A DNA stretch of 64,000 bases, from NCBI RefSeq assembly GCF_000600335.2, contig NZ_KK088522.1:1-64000 (forward strand), given 5' to 3'. The notes beneath the pieces are model-generated. The model was not told the DNA's origin, did no database searches, and saw only the letters and a program-made list of their open reading frames with translations. The stretch comes from Rubellimicrobium mesophilum DSM 19309 (GTDB lineage Bacteria > Pseudomonadota > Alphaproteobacteria > Rhodobacterales > Rhodobacteraceae). Position 1 is the first letter of the stretch. Each line of letters begins with the position of its first letter. The translations under genes were made by a program, and so were the position numbers. Of this stretch, positions 62,669 through 64,000 are shown in pieces.

Positions 62669-64000
62669 ATGCCCCACGACCGTTCGCCGATCCTGCTCTG
62701 GTTCCGCCGCGACCTCCGGCTCTCGGACCACCCGGCGCTGCATGCCGCCGCCGCGAGCGGCCGACCCGTCATCCCGGTCTTCCTCTGCGACGAGGGCGTC
62801 GAGGCGTTGGGGGCCGCTCCCCGGATGCGGATCGGCTTGGGCGTGGAGCAACTCGCGCGCGACCTGAAGGACAAGGGCAGCCGGCTGATCCTTCGCCGGG
62901 GCGCCACACATGGAGTCCTCCGGGCGATGCTGGCCGAGACCGGGGCGGGAGCCGTATGGTGGACGCGGCTCCACGATCCGCTTTCAAGGCGTCAGGACGA
63001 ATGCCTCGGGCCGCAGTTGGAGAGCGTCGAGACGAGGGCCTTTCCGGGCCATCTCCTGCACGAGCCCGAGACCCTCAGGACGGGAGCAGGCGGCTCGTTC
63101 CGCAGCTATGCCGCCTTCTTCAGGGCCCTGAGGACCCGCGACATGGGCGAGCCGCTCCCCCCGCCCTCCCGTCTCACGGCGCCGGCATCCTGGCCGGCCA
63201 CTGAGCGCCTGGAGGACTGGCGTCTCGACGCCGCCATGAACCGGGGCGGATCGATCGTCGCTTCCTGGCAGCAGCCGGGCGAGACGCAAGCTCGCGCGCG
63301 CCTCGACCGCTTCGTGGCCGAGAGGATCGGTGCCTACGCCGGAGCGCGAGACTATCCGGGACGGGATGGATCCTCGCGCCTGTCCGAGAACCTCGCCTAT
63401 GGCGAGATCAGCGCCCGGACCTGCTGGCTGGCCGCGCTCGCGGCGCTCCACCGAGGAGAAGCTGGCGCGGAGCAGTTCCTCAAGGAGCTCGCCTGGCGCG
63501 ATTTCTCGCACCACCTCCTGTTCCACTCGCCCGAGCTCGCGACTGACGCCTGGCGTCCCGAATGGCGATCCTTTCCCTGGACCAGGGATACGGAATCGCC
63601 CTTGGTGAGTGCGTGGCGAAGGGGGAGGACCGGCATACGGCTCGTGGATGCTGCGATGCGCGAGATGTATGTCACGGGGCGGATGCACAATCGGTCGCGC
63701 ATGATCGTGGCCTCGCTGCTCACCAAGCACATGCTGACCGACTGGCGGATCGGCCTGAAATGGTTCGAGGACTGCCTGACCGACTGGGACCCGGCGTCGA
63801 ACGCGGTCAACTGGCAGTGGGTGGCGGGGTCGGGGCCCGACGCGTCGCCCTTCTTCCGGATCTTCAGCCCCAAGGCCCAGGCCAAGGCCTACGATCCTGA
63901 CGGCGACTACGCGAGGGCCTGGATCGCCGAGTGGCAGGCTGCTCCACCCTCGACGGCGCTCAGCTACTTCGAGGCCATCCCCCGATCCTGGCACATGTCG
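62669..64000 (+). CDS. phrB: Deoxyribodipyrimidine photolyase (3' truncated by window edge)
   Basis: Light-driven enzyme splitting cyclobutane pyrimidine dimers. The frame is open from ATG 62669 to the window end (444 residues seen; usual length ~470). The antenna domain starts ILLWFRRDLRLSDHPALHAA. The FAD and DNA-binding domain shows SRLSENLAYGEISARTCWLA, FLKELAWRDFSHHLLFHSPE, GIRLVDAAMREMYVTGRMHN, TDWRIGLKWFEDCLTDWDPA and VNWQWVAGSGPDASPFFRIF. The last run with Trp and Asn/Gln contacts FAD and the dimer. No frameshift is present in the visible part. With uvrA it is the second UV-repair gene in the window. Confidence 0.95.
   Translation, partial: MPHDRSPILLWFRRDLRLSDHPALHAAAASGRPVIPVFLCDEGVEALGAAPRMRIGLGVEQLARDLKDKGSRLILRRGATHGVLRAMLAETGAGAVWWTRLHDPLSRRQDECLGPQLESVETRAFPGHLLHEPETLRTGAGGSFRSYAAFFRALRTRDMGEPLPPPSRLTAPASWPATERLEDWRLDAAMNRGGSIVASWQQPGETQARARLDRFVAERIGAYAGARDYPGRDGSSRLSENLAYGEISARTCWLAALAALHRGEAGAEQFLKELAWRDFSHHLLFHSPELATDAWRPEWRSFPWTRDTESPLVSAWRRGRTGIRLVDAAMREMYVTGRMHNRSRMIVASLLTKHMLTDWRIGLKWFEDCLTDWDPASNAVNWQWVAGSGPDASPFFRIFSPKAQAKAYDPDGDYARAWIAEWQAAPPSTALSYFEAIPRSWHMS

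Overview
This is about 64 kb of a high-GC alphaproteobacterial chromosome, most likely from the order Rhodobacterales. Four things point there. A Shemin-pathway 5-aminolevulinate synthase (hemA) is present. The sulfur-assimilation cluster has the order cysG, DUF2849, sulfite reductase, cysH, DUF934, ferredoxin-NADP reductase, with a divergent Lrp-type regulator. SOS boxes have the alphaproteobacterial form GTTC-N7-GTTC. prfB lacks the programmed frameshift of enterics. The content is almost all core genome: there is no IS element, integrase, prophage, CRISPR array or rRNA. Three tRNA genes (Val-CAC, Val-TAC, Asp-GTC) are present.

Layout. 1-3.7 kb: a 5'-truncated OmpA-domain protein, an A-type Fe-S carrier, tpiA and a cytochrome P450. 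3.8-9.9 kb: the Lrp-type regulator and the sulfate/sulfite assimilation operon. 9.9-17.6 kb: a ChaC-like protein, a Thr/Ala/Glu-rich membrane-anchored protein, infC (apparent ATA start), a DUF59 Fe-S maturation protein, a small exported protein, tgt and lon. 17.7-21.0 kb: three tRNAs, a histidine phosphatase, a sulfotransferase-like gene and two stretches without recognisable genes. 21-28.6 kb: an M20 peptidase, hemA, a RodZ-like protein, ispG, a DsbA-like oxidoreductase and an amidase. 28.6-36.9 kb: a methyltransferase, PBP1A, prfB, a lipoprotein, a DUF2189 membrane protein, the bactofilin/M23 peptidase pair and a peroxiredoxin. 37-43.4 kb: an AsmA-like protein, queA, an MFS transporter and DUF924. 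43.4-48.3 kb: lpd, a small SOS-box-preceded membrane protein and uvrA. 48.5-54.5 kb: an NCS1 transporter, a cupredoxin, mmsA with a divergent LysR gene, a CBS protein, coaD and a 52-aa DUF1127 gene. 54.6-64 kb: an L,D-transpeptidase/extensin-like pair, an M20 amidohydrolase, an agmatinase, an ABC substrate-binding protein, an MDR-family reductase, a class V aminotransferase and a 3'-truncated photolyase.

Themes. Cell-envelope genes recur (OmpA, amidase, PBP1A, bactofilin, M23, L,D-transpeptidase, extensin-like). Fe-S and tetrapyrrole chemistry also recurs (A-type carrier, DUF59, siroheme synthase, sulfite reductase, IspG, HemA).

Two cautions. First, seven or more genes, including uvrA and PBP1A, are interrupted by one-base indels in short G or C runs. 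The protein continues perfectly in the next frame, so sequencing error is the likely cause. Second, no large unknown system is visible. The most promising new leads are an SOS-box-controlled small coiled-coil membrane protein just upstream of uvrA, and a 14-bp hairpin that buries the ribosome binding site of a DUF2189 gene.
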